Of a stretch of DNA of 64,000 bases, positions 42,231-54,623 are shown one piece after another. The stretch's first letter is position 1; every line of letters starts with the position of its first letter. The stretch is taken from assembly GCA_010015745.1 (NCBI GenBank), contig ML978253.1, forward strand, positions 48,779 to 112,778, given 5' to 3'. Both the position numbers and the translations under genes were made by a program. The notes under the pieces were generated by a model that was not told where the DNA came from, made no database searches, and saw only the letters and a program-made list of their open reading frames with translations. This DNA comes from Setomelanomma holmii (Eukaryota > Ascomycota > Dothideomycetes > Pleosporales > Phaeosphaeriaceae).

Positions 42231-44124
42231 AGTTAGGAGATAGCATCTCCTCGCCGCGCAGGCAGAAGGCATCTGCGCCGCTCGATGCCAACGTTCTTGA
42301 TCCAGTGCATGCCAAAGCTGGCGAGAAGTGCGCTCGACGATGACAACAAAGCTGATCAGGTAGCTTATTGTGTATTAGTGTGTAAAATATAATATGATTT
42401 CCGGTACCCATGTTTCCACGGCCAAAGAACAAACCAGTTTTGCTCATCGCCTACCTGTCGTTTGTTCCCCTCTGCAAGCTTCGCCAGATTCTGGCTAAAA
42501 ATGAACCCAGCCGTGTCGTGATCGTGAGAAACAAGTCCAGAGCGTCATACATGCGACGTCGAGCCCTTGTGGCGCTCCAGCTGGGGTAGGAAGATGCCCC
42601 ACTGAGGGAAGATCATTCACCGGAATCTGTGTTGAATCAGATTTGGCATTTTTTTCTGGTGAGTTCGACTCTGTGTGCTCATTGCTGGGGATCACAGCCT
42701 TGGCAGGGCCAGCAGACCGGTATTCTCTTGCCTCAACTCTCGGGTCCTGATATGCGACAATTATGGGTACTGACAATGATCGGGGGTCAATGCGCGACCA
42801 GAACAAGGTCTCGTGCATTGGGCCATCGGCATAAGATTCGTGCAAATCGACACTATCTACACACCAGGGGTAGGAAGGGGGCCGTGCACGATATGTCTGA
42901 GCAGCGTGGGGTTGTCCCGCGGCAATTGGGTACCAAAGACAACTGCCCACTCACCTCGGCCTATCCGTAGCGGAGACTGCTGCACGGTCTAAGGCGTTGG
43001 CCAATGGCCCTGCGTAACGACCACTGCTGGGAGTCGTTTTGCCCGCATCTTCACATTGAGCATTCCTCACCGCTGGTTTGTAGAAAGTGGTGCGACTTCG
43101 AGGCGGAAAGGATCGCAATCTATGGTGCAGCCATGCACATGTGTGGGAAGTGCCTATCGGGGAATGATGATTGCCTCAAAATACAAGCTTACCCCACATC
43201 CAATAGATCGTTTACACTCCATGAGGTAGTGACATTGCTGCGCACGGCTCATGCAACGCTCCTGCATCAACGCCGGGGTGTGGGGTTACCCGCGTTTCGG
43301 AACATGCATGCTTGGGCGCGTGTGTCTGTGGATGGCACCCATCAAACCAGATCTCTTTGGTGTCAAATTTGAGCTCCGCTCCTTATGCTCATGGCTCGTT
43401 ACAGCGGTTTGCATCTGGTGCGACCCGTACTATATTGAAAGCCCGAAATAGGTCCTGTACCCGATTCAGTGCGGCGACGTTATTGGAAGAGCGACTCTAA
43501 CATCCTCCACGGGTTGCTCCGAGGGAGGGCTGTATGTATTCGACACGTCTCAATGCACCCTTTAAAGGCGTGCATCACCTTGCCGCCGATTTCGTAGGTT
43601 TACGACCCAGCAGTCGTGGAGCAGGCTGCAAAATTTTACAGCGGCGATGGAAATGCGACAGGTCGTCGTGACATTGTCGAACAGATAGATCCAGACAGTC
43701 TCCTCGCCAAGCTCAGCTGGGGCACACAAGCTCTAGGGGAAGCGGATGGTCTCCCAGTGGTTACAGTCAACATTACGCAGCTTGGACACCCGCATTGTAT
43801 GACTCGCAGCCATCCGCTGCGGGTTGCGTGTCAGCCAGTGCGTTGCGCTCCTGGTCGTACAAGTGGACGAGCATTTTTGCCTTGGGCGCGAGAGCCGGGG
43901 GTAGGACTAGTTGAGAAGTGTGCATGGGATTTGACGATGATATATCAAGTGTCCTTGTGTATGCTCTTGGAACAACTTCTTCATGAACATTCAAGTCTGA
44001 CCTTCGCTGAAACTTCATTTCCAATCACGAAGATTGTTCCACATTCTGCCTTTGTGCACTTCTCCTCATCGCCGCGCGCAAGACTCAATACCGGTCCTCC
44101 ATCCAATTCATTTCCCGAGCAAGT
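42231..44124. other. Unassigned stretch with coding-like frames
   Basis: A minus-strand frame at 42495-42950 ('YADGPMHETLFWSRIDPRSL') and a plus-strand frame at 43616-44128 ('EQAAKFYSGDGNATGRRDIV') look coding in composition. Neither matches a family I recognise and neither could be extended by splicing. They may be damaged genes. Confidence 0.3.
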
Positions 44125-45029
44125 ATGAACCGGCATAACCCTCGCCGCCTCGACGAAGATTTCGACTCCATGGGCAACAACACCCTTCTTACCGCACAAA
44201 CGCTTAAACCAGAACATGTTATCTCAAGCCAGCTTAGGACTCACGCGGCCCTCACAGTATTCATCTTGTACCATATCGGAACACAGCGGTGGACAGGCGA
44301 CATCCTAGACGCTCTGCAGGCCCACAGGCTCACGCTGGAGAAACTGACGATGATGTCAAAGGAAAGCTGGCGGTGGGTCAGTTCCCCGGTGTCCCTGGTG
44401 CAACCTCTCGTGCAGATGCAACATCTCAAAATGCTCACCATAGATTACGAAGTATTCCAACAGTCGGGCTTTCAGCACAACAAGCCGCTATCGATGATGT
44501 TACCTCACAGCCTGGAGAACTTGGAGATTATCTTTGACACTGCTCGCATGTCCACGGCGACGGACTACAACTCATCGCTTCTATCCCTACGAGAACTACC
44601 ATTTCTGCAACGATTCAAAGTGTTGTATCGACACGATTGCAAGCCAGACAGTCCAATTCTTCTTCATCTTCACACAATCCAATCGGTGTTCAGGAATTTC
44701 GGCAAGCCATGCGAATACGAAATCGTCAAAGGCCCAGAGGACGCTGAACATGACCCAGGTGAGTGCTACTCTGTTCCTTGGTTCGCCGGATATACTTCGC
44801 TGACTTGATTTCAGGCGACTTGGTTTGGGTCGTTGGCTCGTTGGCGATGCTCGGCTACGAGGGTATCCAAATGGGACATCAAGTTTCTGGATTCTACTCT
44901 GGTGCAAAAATCTCGACAATGGTTCGACGGAAGCTGGGGGTGCCTCCTGGAGATCCTAGCGAATATTGGCCGAATATGGAGGTGTTGAGCATGACAGCGG
45001 AAATCAGTGGCATGGATGGATGGATGTGA
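44125..45029 (+). CDS. F-box/LRR-like fungal protein (two exons)
   Basis: Exons 44125-44758 and 44815-45029 join through a 56-bp intron (GTGAGT to TTTCAG) to a 282-residue protein (DPG across the junction). It has leucine-rich segments seen in the C-terminal halves of fungal F-box proteins ('MQHLKMLTIDYEVFQ', 'SLENLEIIFDTARM', 'LRELPFLQRFKVLYR') but no F-box at its N-terminus. The true start may lie upstream, or this is a truncated gene. It ends 'SGMDGWM' and TGA. No RIP-type stop is present. Confidence 0.55.
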
Positions 45030-45171
45030 TGTAAAGTGCATGGTTATTGCGTGGTGAGCGTCTTGCAGGTGTATATCATCACGGGACAGAGGTTGTTACG
45101 ATTGATGGTCTTACATATCCATGGTAGTGTCAGCATATGGTAGCAATCTGAATGATGATCCACACAGTTTT

Positions 45172-45294
45172 TGTTGCACGCTAGCAGGGCTATCCCTACA
45201 CTCTCTCGTTGTACACGTATATATAGCTTCCCTCGTTCATAGCTACACAATCAACTTAGTCCTTCATTCCTCCTTCCACATCACACATCCAAGA
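45172..45294 (+). mobile_element. Solo LTR of Copia family 2, 123 bp, TSD GTTTT
   Basis: It starts TGTTGCACGCTAGCAGG and ends CACACATCCAAGA, with GTTTT on both sides (45167-45171 and 45295-45299). The duplication fixes the 3' end as AAGA rather than the usual ACA. Confidence 0.88.
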
Positions 45295-45438
45295 GTTTTG
45301 CAGTGTGGTAAGTGCTTCTGTACGCGCCCAGAGTCTTCTCCACCATTCCTTCGGTGACTGTCAAGATATAGCTAATCGCAGTTGGCTTCCTAAGGACATC
45401 CGCTGGCTTGTATGTGGTGTGGTGACGTTGATTGAAGA

Positions 45439-45530
45439 TGTTAACATGTGAGAGAGGAGGATTGAGGAAGAAGTTGGTTAATTGATAAGTATATCGAAGA
45501 GAGCGAATATATATCCTCCTATTACATAAT
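45439..45530 (-). mobile_element. Truncated, diverged LTR-like edge of Copia family 2
   Basis: From TGTTAACATGTGAG it has the LTR architecture in reverse (purine-rich GAGGAGGATTGAGGAAG, then TATATAT) but matches the family 2 LTR only loosely. It directly abuts the RNase H end, so it is the probable 3' LTR remnant of the split Copia. Confidence 0.45.
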
Positions 45531-45532
45531 CA

Positions 45533-46968
45533 GTAATGAAACGCTTTGTTGTCACAGTAGATGACTGGTGTGATGCCTGTCTTGAATTTGAGCTGATTGA
45601 ATAGGTTGTTCCACCAGATGAACTCTGATGCAGCACGGCTAAGGGAGTAGAGTTCAGCCTCTGTAGTGGATTTTGTGACTGATCGTTGTTTAGTAGCTTT
45701 CCAGTCAATAGGCATCCCAAAGAGCTTGAAGAGGCAGCCATCTGAACTAGCTCTAGTGGATAGGTTGTCTGCAAATGACGCGTCTGATGCTCTAAAGAAG
45801 ATAGGCTCTGAGTTGAATGCAGTACTAGGGATTAAGTAACCAGCGTTGTCAGGAGTGACGTTGACAGGAGTGAGTGCTGAGGCTGTCAAGGCAAGATTAC
45901 GTGTCTTGATTAAGTAGCGCCAGGCATGAGTTGCAGCGCGCAGGTGTTGTTCTCCAGGATTGGTGAGGTATTAAGAGAGAATAGAGTGGGTGAGTGAGAT
46001 ATCAGGTCTTGTGAACACTGAGATGTAGGCTAAGGAGCCAACTAATTGCTAGTATCTTTTCTTCAGTGCTTTATGTATTACTCCAGTGTTTAGCTCAAGG
46101 TTAGTTTCAGCTATTAGAAAATCAGGTAAGGTAGTTGCTCCCTCTATCAGGTTGTATTTAGTTACTACCTTATCAATAAAGGCGTCTTAGATGAGCTATG
46201 TTAATTGTTAAGGAATGTCACAAATAACACGTATGCTAAAGAACCAGTTAAGTTAACCTATAGATCTGAGCTCATACTTCTTAAAGAGCTTCTCCTAGAA
46301 CTCCTTGTGAATATCTAGCTTTGATAGATGTACTAGAACAACAATATCATCAACATAGAAGAAGACAATAAGGCTGTTATTAGCAAAGAGGCATAGTGTA
46401 TTTAGAATTTGTTTAAGGCTAAGGTCTTGAAGAGTGTTAGCTAGGGCCTGGTACTAGAGTAGAGGTGCTTCCTTGAGGCTATACAGGGCTCAGCGGAGGA
46501 GTAGGAGTGCTCCAAATTGAGTGGTAAAGCCTTCAGGTGTGTTGCAATACAGCTTCCTTAGTACCTAAGCATTAAGGAAGGCGTTCATAGTATTATATTA
46601 GAACATAAGCAGTCCAAATTTGGTGGCTATTGCAATGAGCGCTCGAAAGGTTTTAGCTGCTAGTGTAGCAGCGTAGGTGTCACCCTATTAAGCTTAGAGA
46701 TCACCTCTGACTACAAGTCGTGCTTTAGCCTTTAGGAAATAGCTATTCTTATCAAACTTGTTGGTGTATACCTACATGAGGGGCAAAGTCTCTGCATCAG
46801 CAGTGAAGGGAGTCACATCTGTGTTCTTAAAGCAGCCTTTCTTCCAGCAGTTATCTATCTCTTTTTGCATAGCCTTCTAGTACATATCAGCCTAGAGATG
46901 GTTAGCAACGTCTTTGAACCGCTTAGGTAGATCAGGCATCTGGTCTTGATAGAGCTTTGGAACAATAG
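45533..46968 (-). pseudogene. Copia family 2 RT and RNase H
   Basis: On the minus strand RT reads 'KAKARLVVRGDL', 'TYAATLAAKTFRALIAIATK', FFYVDDIVVLVH and 'KKRYQQLVGSLAYISVFTRP'. RNase H has the longest open stretch: 'MPIDWKATKQRSVTKSTTEA' and 'VIYCDNKAFHY'. Many RT Gln codons are TAG, while the RNase H end is little changed. Confidence 0.85.
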
Positions 46969-47318
46969 TGTAACGACGCAGGTAAGACAAGAGATCTGTA
47001 TGTGGGCCGAACTCACTCAGAGGCATGTGGGAGTGCATGGGAGCAGGAGCCAGGATACAATTGCCACCTATAGGTCTTGTACGAAAGGATACAGAAAACT
47101 ACTGAATGATGATCGCAGGCAAACAGTCTCTATATACCTAAGTGGCCGGAAGCTCGCAGTAGCACAAGGAGTCTGATAGTCATCTGATGTAGCATACAGA
47201 GTCCAACCTTGTTTCGCATGGTAGCACAAACCCACCTAAGCCTCTGATACTGATCTGATACTCTCCCGTTGTACCTAGAAGCTGCAATAGAACGAGGTGC
47301 CGATGTGACCTTGTTACA
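46969..47318 (-). repeat. Gypsy 3' LTR
   Basis: 350 bp; it ends TTGTTACA, followed by CTACCCCCTCTCC, the complement of the polypurine tract. Confidence 0.93.
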
Positions 47319-47533
47319 CTACCCCCTCTCCTAAAAATAAGGTAGATAGTCTCTTATCTAGTTCTAACATGCCTTTAAACCTTGTCGTCCTGCAATGAGT
47401 CCGTGTCTTCAACGCCTTGTTCCTATGCTTTCAGCCAGTCTCTGAGGGCTTAAGGAGGTCTAGGCTTGTCAGGATACTTATTATAGAAGGCTTTCAACTT
47501 GTAGGGTGCACCTATGAAATTTGAAGCTCAGTA

Positions 47534-49600
47534 CTAGACAGGGTCCAGATCATGTCTGACCCAGCTCACTCGGTAATAGAGAGTTGAGCGGGACAGCTTG
47601 CTGGCAAGGATGTCTTGCACCTCCCACTCATCAACACTATTAATTAGAGTGCTGACAGGCTTTAGTGCTTCTTGTCCTGGCAGAGGATCCTGAGGATCTT
47701 TAGATAAGAGATTCGGCGCAAAGATATCGTGTATTTGAGAACTAGGCAGAGGCTTTAGACGATATGAGTGTCCTACTTGTTCAATAACTTTAAAAGGACC
47801 TTGCCATTTGTCTGAGAGCTTTCGGCTAGGTCTCAGAGTAGCCAGGTTCTGGGCATCCAAGTATACCATGTCGCTGACTGTCCAGTCTATAGGGCGACGG
47901 TGCCTGTTAACAGCGCTTCGCATTCGATTCTGTGCCTTCTCTAGATTACTTATAGCTATTATCTAAGCTGCGTGCATTCTCTAAGCAATCGCTTTGGCGT
48001 CGCGAACGTTTAGTTTGTCTGGCGGTTTGACTGGGTTGGATCTGCTCTAGTCCCAGCTTTGTCTTGGTTCAGAGCCATATAGGATTTAATACGGAGACAT
48101 GCCAATAGCTGAGTGCGGTAGGGCAATCTGAGCTCTATCTATCAAGGGCAGAAGGGAGCTCTAGTTGTCCTAGTAATAGGATACAAATAGACAGAGCCTC
48201 TGGTTGATATACTTGTTCATAATCTCTGTCTAGCTATCAGTTTCCTTATGGTAGGCAGTAGAAAGTTTAACTTTCACGCCTAGTATCTGACAGAACTCAG
48301 ACCAGAAACTAGAAACAAACTGAGGACCGCAGTCAGAGACGATGGTTTCCAGAGTGTGTCTGAATCAGTATACCTGTTAGGTGAACAGCTCAGCCATGCC
48401 GCGAGCGTCAATAGTCTTGTAGCATAGTATTGAAATAGCTTGCTTTGAGAGGCGATCTATAATGACCATAATCTGATCATATCTAGCTGCGTCCTGAGGG
48501 AACTCCTTGAAATTAATACACAGGTGCCGCATAGGCCGATCTAGGATAGGTAACAGATGCAGTTCTCTAGAGATTTGGGGCTGTCTCAGATGCGCTTTGC
48601 GACAGGCGATGCAGTTTCGGACGTAGCGCTTGCACGAAGCCTCGATGCCTTTCTAGTAGTATTTGCGGGAAAGCAGTTAGTATGTCTTCATTGCGCTAGG
48701 GTGGGCGGATGATACTTGATCGTGGGCCTCTCGAATCAGACGGGTAATCAGGGGTGAGCCGGAGTTGATACACAGGCGATCAGCATACAGTAGGAGACTG
48801 TTATCTACCTGAAAGTTCTTCAGCATTTTAGTACGCTCAGTCTCAAAACTATCACGATTGGCTTGCAACAGCGAATCTATCAACTTAAGAGAGTTAAGAC
48901 TTATTGCCTCGTCTACTAGAGTTACAAGATGTATCGTGACCTGATCCTTCTGTTAACGAATGTAGTCGTGAGCTAACTTAGAGTTGATTCAGTGGTGAAG
49001 CCTATAGGGTCCTAGAAACACTCTTGATTGATTTTGAACCTGCGTCATACGAAGGTCCTTCAGATCTTATTCTCTTTGGCTTAATATATCTGCTCAGCCG
49101 TTGTCTTTCCTAGGTGTGTACTCAATTCAGAAATCAAAAGGCGCCAGCAGTTCAGCCTATCTGACTTGTTAGGCGTTCAGGACTTTGGTTGTCATGAAGT
49201 AACGTAAGGCTTGGTGGTCCGAATACACTAGGGTTGGTGTCTGAGTGGAGGCGAGCTCTGCTCTCTATTTTCCAAAAGCAGTGATAATAGCGAATAGTTC
49301 TTTGTTGTAGATTTCCTAGTTCAGCTCTAAACTAGATAGGTTCTAGCTAAAGAAGGAGATAGGGTACTATTTCTTTTTGAGCTCTTGCGACAGAACTCCT
49401 GCGACAACTCTATCAGATGCGTCTGTCTCTATTTTTGTAGGGCGGTCAGGATCAAAATAATATAACGTTGGAATAGCGAGGAGCGCAGCCTTGATTTTCC
49501 TGAAGGCTTCCTCACATTCCGAACTCCATTCAAAAGGGGTCTGAGGGCTCTGCAGTGCGCTGATTAGTTTAGCTAGTCTTGCGAACTTAGGCACAAATTG
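47534..49600 (-). pseudogene. Gypsy RNase H, integrase and chromodomain
   Basis: RNase H is at 49150-49600 ('FEWSSECEEAFRKIKAALLA', ETDASDRVVAGVLSQE, 'LVYSDHQALRYFMTTK'). The integrase zinc-binding region is near 48600-48750 (H..H, then NCIACRKAH) and the core follows ('TIVSDCGPQFVSSFWSEFC', 'KLSTAYHKETDS'). The last open piece, 47534-47923, includes 'KLSDKWQGPFKVIEQVGHSY' and ends in a chromodomain (WEVQDILASKLSRSTLYYRV), which in such elements guides insertion to particular chromatin. Several TAG stops separate the pieces. Confidence 0.85.
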
Positions 49601-49614
49601 TCAATAGAAGCTAG

Positions 49615-49783
49615 TGTTGGATGTGGGAGCACAGGGCAGGTATGAATGAGGCAGAAGGTTGTTGTATTGAGAGAGCTACTGCAAGCGATTATATACACAA
49701 CCAGATGAGTAAGCAGGTGACTAACAGAGTCACGTGAGATGCAGTTCACAGTGTACTGTGTGAACTGAGGTGCCAGGCTGACA
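49615..49783 (-). mobile_element. Solo LTR, 169 bp, subfamily B, TSD GCTAG
   Basis: Inserted into the Gypsy RNase H region; GCTAG at 49610-49614 and 49784-49788. Confidence 0.93.
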
Positions 49784-49989
49784 GCTAGCAAAGCTGAGAA
49801 AGGATTTCACACTAGTTATAGTAGTTGGCTGTTCCTAGTTGCGAAGGGCTTCGACCTTTTCAGGGTCTACCTCAACTCTAGTGTTTGTTAGAATATACCT
49901 AAGGTACTTAGTGCGAGTTACATAGAATTCGGTCTTCTTGATATCCACTTGTAGGCTAGCTTTTTACAGTCTTTCAAGGACTTTCTAGA

Positions 49990-50163
49990 TGTAACTGCGT
50001 GAGCAGTGTCGGTCGGAGGCTGTGATCAACGATTGTATTGCTATCTGTTGTCGTGTTGTGATTGTGATGTTCCAGGAGCTCTCGGCTCAGAGGTAAGTGC
50101 ACTTGCCCATAGGGCAGTGCCTACTACAATAGGATAACATGTGACTTCAGCCACGTGGTTACA
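49990..50163 (+). mobile_element. 174-bp LTR-like element, TSD CTAGA
   Basis: The second copy of the 348-520 element, here TGTAACTGCG to TGGTTACA, flanked by CTAGA at 49985-49989 and 50164-50168. It is inserted into the Gypsy RT region. Confidence 0.88.
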
Positions 50164-51700
50164 CTAGACGTAGATAGTATGCTCCTGAGCGTTCTTAGAG
50201 TAGATTAGGATGTCGTCTAGATAGGCAATGCAGAAGTCGTCTAAGTACTTAATAAGAACGTCGTTCATGTACCTCTAGAAGGTGGCAGGGCTATTGCACA
50301 GGCTAAATAGAAGAACCCTGCATTTGTACGATCCGTAACAGGTCCTAAAGGTCGTCATCTCCTTAGAAGGGTCTATCCTGATTTTGTTAAACGCAGCCTA
50401 AATGTCTAGCTTAGTGAAGATCTTAGCCTTCGAAGGCTGTACAAGGAGCTCGTCAATTTAGGGAATAGGATAGGTATCCTTGCGTATTAAGGCGTTAAGC
50501 TTCTAGTAATCTACACAGATGCGTAGGTCTCTGTTAGCCTTTCGGACGCAAAGGATAGGCGATGCAAAAGGGCTCCGACTGTGCTCGATATAGCCTTTCT
50601 TCAAGTTCTCTATCACGTACTTCTTAGTAGCCTCAAGTTCCTCTCGGCTTTGCTTATACAGAGGACTGTAGCTGTTTGGTAGGGGCTCAGTTAACACAAT
50701 CTTGTGGTCGTACAGTCGGTGGACAGGAAGCTGGTCAGCGGCGGTCTTGCTGAAGACATCCTGATACTGATAGTACTCGGATGGTAGTCGGTCTTGGATG
50801 AGTTGTCGGTTCTCAGGGTCATCCTTTGGCAAGTCCCTTCGATCAGTGATAAGACAGTCAATCTCATATGTCAGCCTGGCACCTCAGTTCACACAGTACA
50901 CTGTGAACTGCATCTCACGTGACTCTGTTAGTCACCTGCTTACTCATCTGGTTGTGTATATAATCGCTCGCAGTAGCTCTCTCAATACAACAACCTTCTG
51001 CCTCATTCATACCTGCCCTGTGCTCCCACATCCAACATCATATATTGAGGTAGTGAAGAACTCATGTTGACTGCTTTTCAGATTGAAGTGGAAGGCGTTC
51101 GCTGATATGAGAGCAATAGTGGTATGATGCACTTCTGGCTTGGTTCAGATAGGCTTTGTATCAGCTTTTGGAGGAGGGAGCTAATGAGCGCGGGGCAGTC
51201 AGAGTAGTCCTCAGATGCGATTTACTGTCAGGCTCTGCCGTTGACAGTAGTTGTCCTTTTCCTAAAGAGCGTCTCGACGGCGTACGTCTCGTTCGACCTC
51301 TTCTTGACGCATAGGCTGTTCTAGTTGCATCTCGATGACTTTGACTAGGTCGTAATTTAGTGGATAGCGTTCAGGCTATATGATCCGATTCTGTCTGTAT
51401 CTAGGTGTACTTTGAAGCGACGCATCCACTTGATACCAATGATGCAGTCCTGCGATCCTAGGTCTATGATCACAAAGGGGCAGTTCCTGATTGTGCGTCT
51501 GTCAAGCTTAAGGTGTAAGCGAATGTACTGGTGAACTAGGGTCTGAATCTGGTCAGAGAAACCCTTAACTATAATTTTGAAAGGAAGGTTGCAAATAGGC
51601 GCATGTAATGCTTGAGATAAAGATAAAGTAATAGAAGAGTTTAAAAACAAATAACCTTAGGCGCCAGTATCTATTAAGGAGTGTAATCAGATGCTATATC
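50100..51700 (-). pseudogene. Gypsy protease and reverse transcriptase
   Basis: The protease frame at 51357-51650 has FVIIDLGSQDCIIGIKWM. RT starts in the open piece 50503-50832 ('SPLYKQSREELEATKKYVIE', 'ILCVRKANRDLRICVDY') and continues with stops to FCIAYLDDILIYSKNAQEH near 50200. Two small LTR-like insertions (49990 and 50869) interrupt this region. Confidence 0.85.
50869..51037 (+). mobile_element. Solo LTR, 169 bp, subfamily B, TSD TCATA
   Basis: TCATA at 50864-50868 and 51038-51042. It contains the inverted repeat GTTCACA...TGTGAAC, CACGTGAC and TATATAA. Confidence 0.93.
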
Positions 51701-51799
51701 CTTAGAAAGATAACATAGTAGAAATTCGGAAATTTTTGCCTCCAAGTAGTTTCGATAAATCAATGCGAGATAAATTGTACTTGCTCAAGTTCTAGCCTA

Positions 51800-53250
51800 G
51801 GGCGGGGCTTTGTCCTAAGCGTCTCTGTTTCCCGTCTAGGATGTCTCTAAGTCTTGAAATTCGTCGTCTAATTCTGAATTAGGCTTAATCTCCTGCACCT
51901 TTAGACTAGAGCAATTACTAGCATAGTGGCTAGGTTGGTTACAGTTATAACAGTTCCCGCCGCTAGGCTGTGGTGCTAGGGTCTTGCTAGATTGCTGAGA
52001 ATCTGCGGGCTTTGCGAGTGGTTTTGAGACAGAGGGATTTCTAGAAGAGGTCTAGCTAGTCTTTAAAAGGGTTCTGATACGCCTCTAAACTGCTTCTGAC
52101 GCAGATGCTGTAGCCTGAGGAGTTGCTGTTTCCTCTATAATACGAAGTGGAGGGTTCCTCCTCTCAGAGTCATATGCGGTCAGGTAGGTGACCATTTTCT
52201 TAAAGGAGTTGTTCTAGAGCGGCTTGAATCCTATATTTGGCGTCTGTAAAGACTGGGTAATCTTGTCCTATAGGAGAAAACTCCACTCTTCCTTGTTGAT
52301 TCTGCCTTAAACAGCAGCTGAGACAAATCGAGCTTTAAAAGCAGGAAAGGTCTCGTTCTTTGCTATAATGAGACAGTAGAAGGCTGTCTGATTCTCTGCC
52401 TCCTCGTTGCTAGAGACAAAGAAGGTAGTCAACAGAGCAATCATGTCTTCTGCTGTTTGGAACCGAAGGTGATTTGATTCCGCTAGGTATTGTGGTTCCA
52501 GGTACTCGCGTGCAGTACCTGAAGTGTGTCCCCATACAAGAGCTATGCGAGCGCGTTCACTTAGGTAGTGATCAGCGTTGATTTCTAATCAGTCTTGAAT
52601 TGACGCTTGCTACTGTTGAAACGTTAGTTCTTCGCTATTGCTTAGGCTTTCAATCTTAGGCGTACGTTCGGACAGCTTTCGGGTGGGGTACTCAGGTATC
52701 TCAGACAGGTATCGAGTGCTGTAGTTGGCTGGCGATAGTCAAGATATAGTCAGGTGTGATTCAGTCGTAGGAAGAGTTAGGGCTTAGGGCCCTTGTGCCC
52801 GCATAGCCGCAAGTTCTGCTTCTAATCAGAGTACGGTGCTGCGTAATGCTGCGTACGAGTCTGTTGTGTCTAGGTTATCTTCTTCTGCGCCCTCGTCCTC
52901 TGACGCTTCTACAGAAGGCTTAGCTGGTTGTGGGGGTTGAAGGTTGGTCTCCGGCTCCGCCTAGAGTCGGGTAGAATGTTGTGTAGGGCCCGCAGGTCCT
53001 GAAGTTAGTTTAGCAGGCATTAGCAGTTACCTCTAATCCTGCTGGGTTTTTAGTAGTCTTGTAGTCTCTACCTAGCGCTCTGCGCATCTTTTTCTGAAGG
53101 CAATCCTGTTCGCATCTGACAGGAAGTTCCAAACCTATAGGCTTCGGTCGACAGGAGGTCACTAGGATCCTATCTGTACTGAGTGATTCGATATAACAGT
53201 GTACGAGGCCAACCTGAATCGAATCAGTGGTGTCTTAGGACTTGGACGTA
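51800..53250 (-). pseudogene. Gypsy gag
   Basis: A CCHC zinc knuckle, CYNCNQPSHYASNC, is encoded at about 51900-51955 on the minus strand, followed by an acidic segment ('NSELDDEFQDLE'). The upstream gag is stop-ridden. Confidence 0.8.
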
Positions 53251-53318
53251 ATCTATTAAACAAATATTGTGATATTATAAAGAGGCTGTCACTAGCAGTG
53301 GTGAGTTTTTCTATATAA

Positions 53319-53669
53319 TGTAACGACGCAGGTAAGACAAGAGATCTGTATGTGGGCCGAACTCACTCAGAGGCATGTGGGAGTGCGTGGGAGCAGGAGC
53401 CAGGATACAATTGCCACCTATAGGTCTTGTACAAAAGGATACAGAAAAACTACTAAATGATGATCGCAGGCAAACAGTCTCTATATACCTAAGTGGCTGG
53501 AAGCTCACAGTAGCACCAGGAGTCCGATAGTCATCCGATGTAGCACACGGAGTCCAACCTTATTTCGCATGGTAGCACAAACCCACCTGAGCCTCTAATA
53601 CTGATCCGATACTCTCCTGTTGTACCTAGAAGCTGCAATGGAACGAGGTGCCGATGTGACCTCGTTACA
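53319..53669 (-). repeat. Gypsy 5' LTR
   Basis: 351 bp; one A longer than the other LTR within an A run, otherwise collinear with it. Confidence 0.93.
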
Positions 53670-54198
53670 AATAGTAGTGACCTTTTGGTGAAGTGTTAGG
53701 TGAAGAGATGCTGCAAAGGTCCCATAGTAGGTGAAGAAGTTTAATGAAACTTTGTTGTTGCTTTGAGTTCTGCGGCTTTGTCTGCTTTTAGAAATAATGT
53801 TCTGTTCTCTAATGTCTAGATTAAACGCTTGTAGTGCATTGTTGTTGTGACGATCTGGAAGATAGCCAGGTATGTCATACGCATGCTGAGATTCCATTAA
53901 TAGGATTAGGCGTGGTAGAACCACTATTATTAAATTGGTTAGTAATGATAAGCAATCCTCTGGTGATAGAGATAGTGGAGCTGGCAAGCGTAGACTCATG
54001 GTGCCTCTAGTTAAGTCTATTAGGCTTTGATCCTTCTCTGTGTTAGGCCAATTAGCATGTGCGTTTGAGATCTCCATTTCTTCAAGGTGTCGATCCAGTT
54101 GCTCAGTAGTGTAGAGGTCATTAGTAGTAGCAGTGAAGTGAGGTTGTGCAAGATCCAGTGTGTCTACCTCTTGCTCAGTGATTTGTCCTGCAGTGATC

Positions 54199-54367
54199 TG
54201 TCAGCCTGGCACTCTAGTTCACAAGGTACATGTGAACTACATCTCTCATGTGACTTCACGTTACTTGCTTACTCATCTTGGTTGTGTATATAAACGCTCT
54301 CTATTGCTCGCTCAATACAACAACCTTCTGCTTCCTTCATGTCTGCTCTGTTCTCTCACATCTGACA
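54199..54367 (+). mobile_element. Solo LTR, 169 bp, subfamily A, TSD TGATC
   Basis: TGATC at 54194-54198 and 54368-54372, inside the right half of Copia family 2. Confidence 0.93.
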
Positions 54368-54623
54368 TGATCTTGTTGAGCATGTCCTCCTTGTAGGAGA
54401 ATTTCCACTTGAAGATGACGTCTCTAGTCCTGATGACGCGGTTGATTGTTAGTATCTAGACTCTGTAGATGTTTAATGAGTCATATCCAATAAGGTATCT
54501 AATGTGAGCTTTTAGCTTAGTCTTGTCAGCAGCCTTGATATCTCTGTGATAGACGTAGGCTCAGCATCTGATTAGTGAGTAGTAAGCTACAGAGGGCTTT
54601 GTATCAAAGACAACTTCATAAGG

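Larger units (their letters stand above)
46969..53669 (-). mobile_element. Full-length Gypsy (Ty3) element with LTRs and TSD AATAG
   Basis: The 6701-bp element is flanked by AATAG (46964-46968 and 53670-53674). LTRs are 46969-47318 and 53319-53669, TGTAACGACG to TTRCA ends. By eye they differ at about 17 sites, 16 of them transitions. A polypurine tract (AGGAGAGGGGGTAG, minus strand) abuts the left LTR at 47319. The order from right to left is gag, protease, RT, RNase H, integrase, chromodomain, which defines a Ty3/Gypsy chromovirus-type element. Stops are frequent in all domains. Confidence 0.95.

Noticed and set aside
43773..44024. Minus-strand frame as a second Hsp70-like gene
   Set aside because: I tried to match it to the Hsp70-like gene at 31-35 kb, but no shared motif held up.
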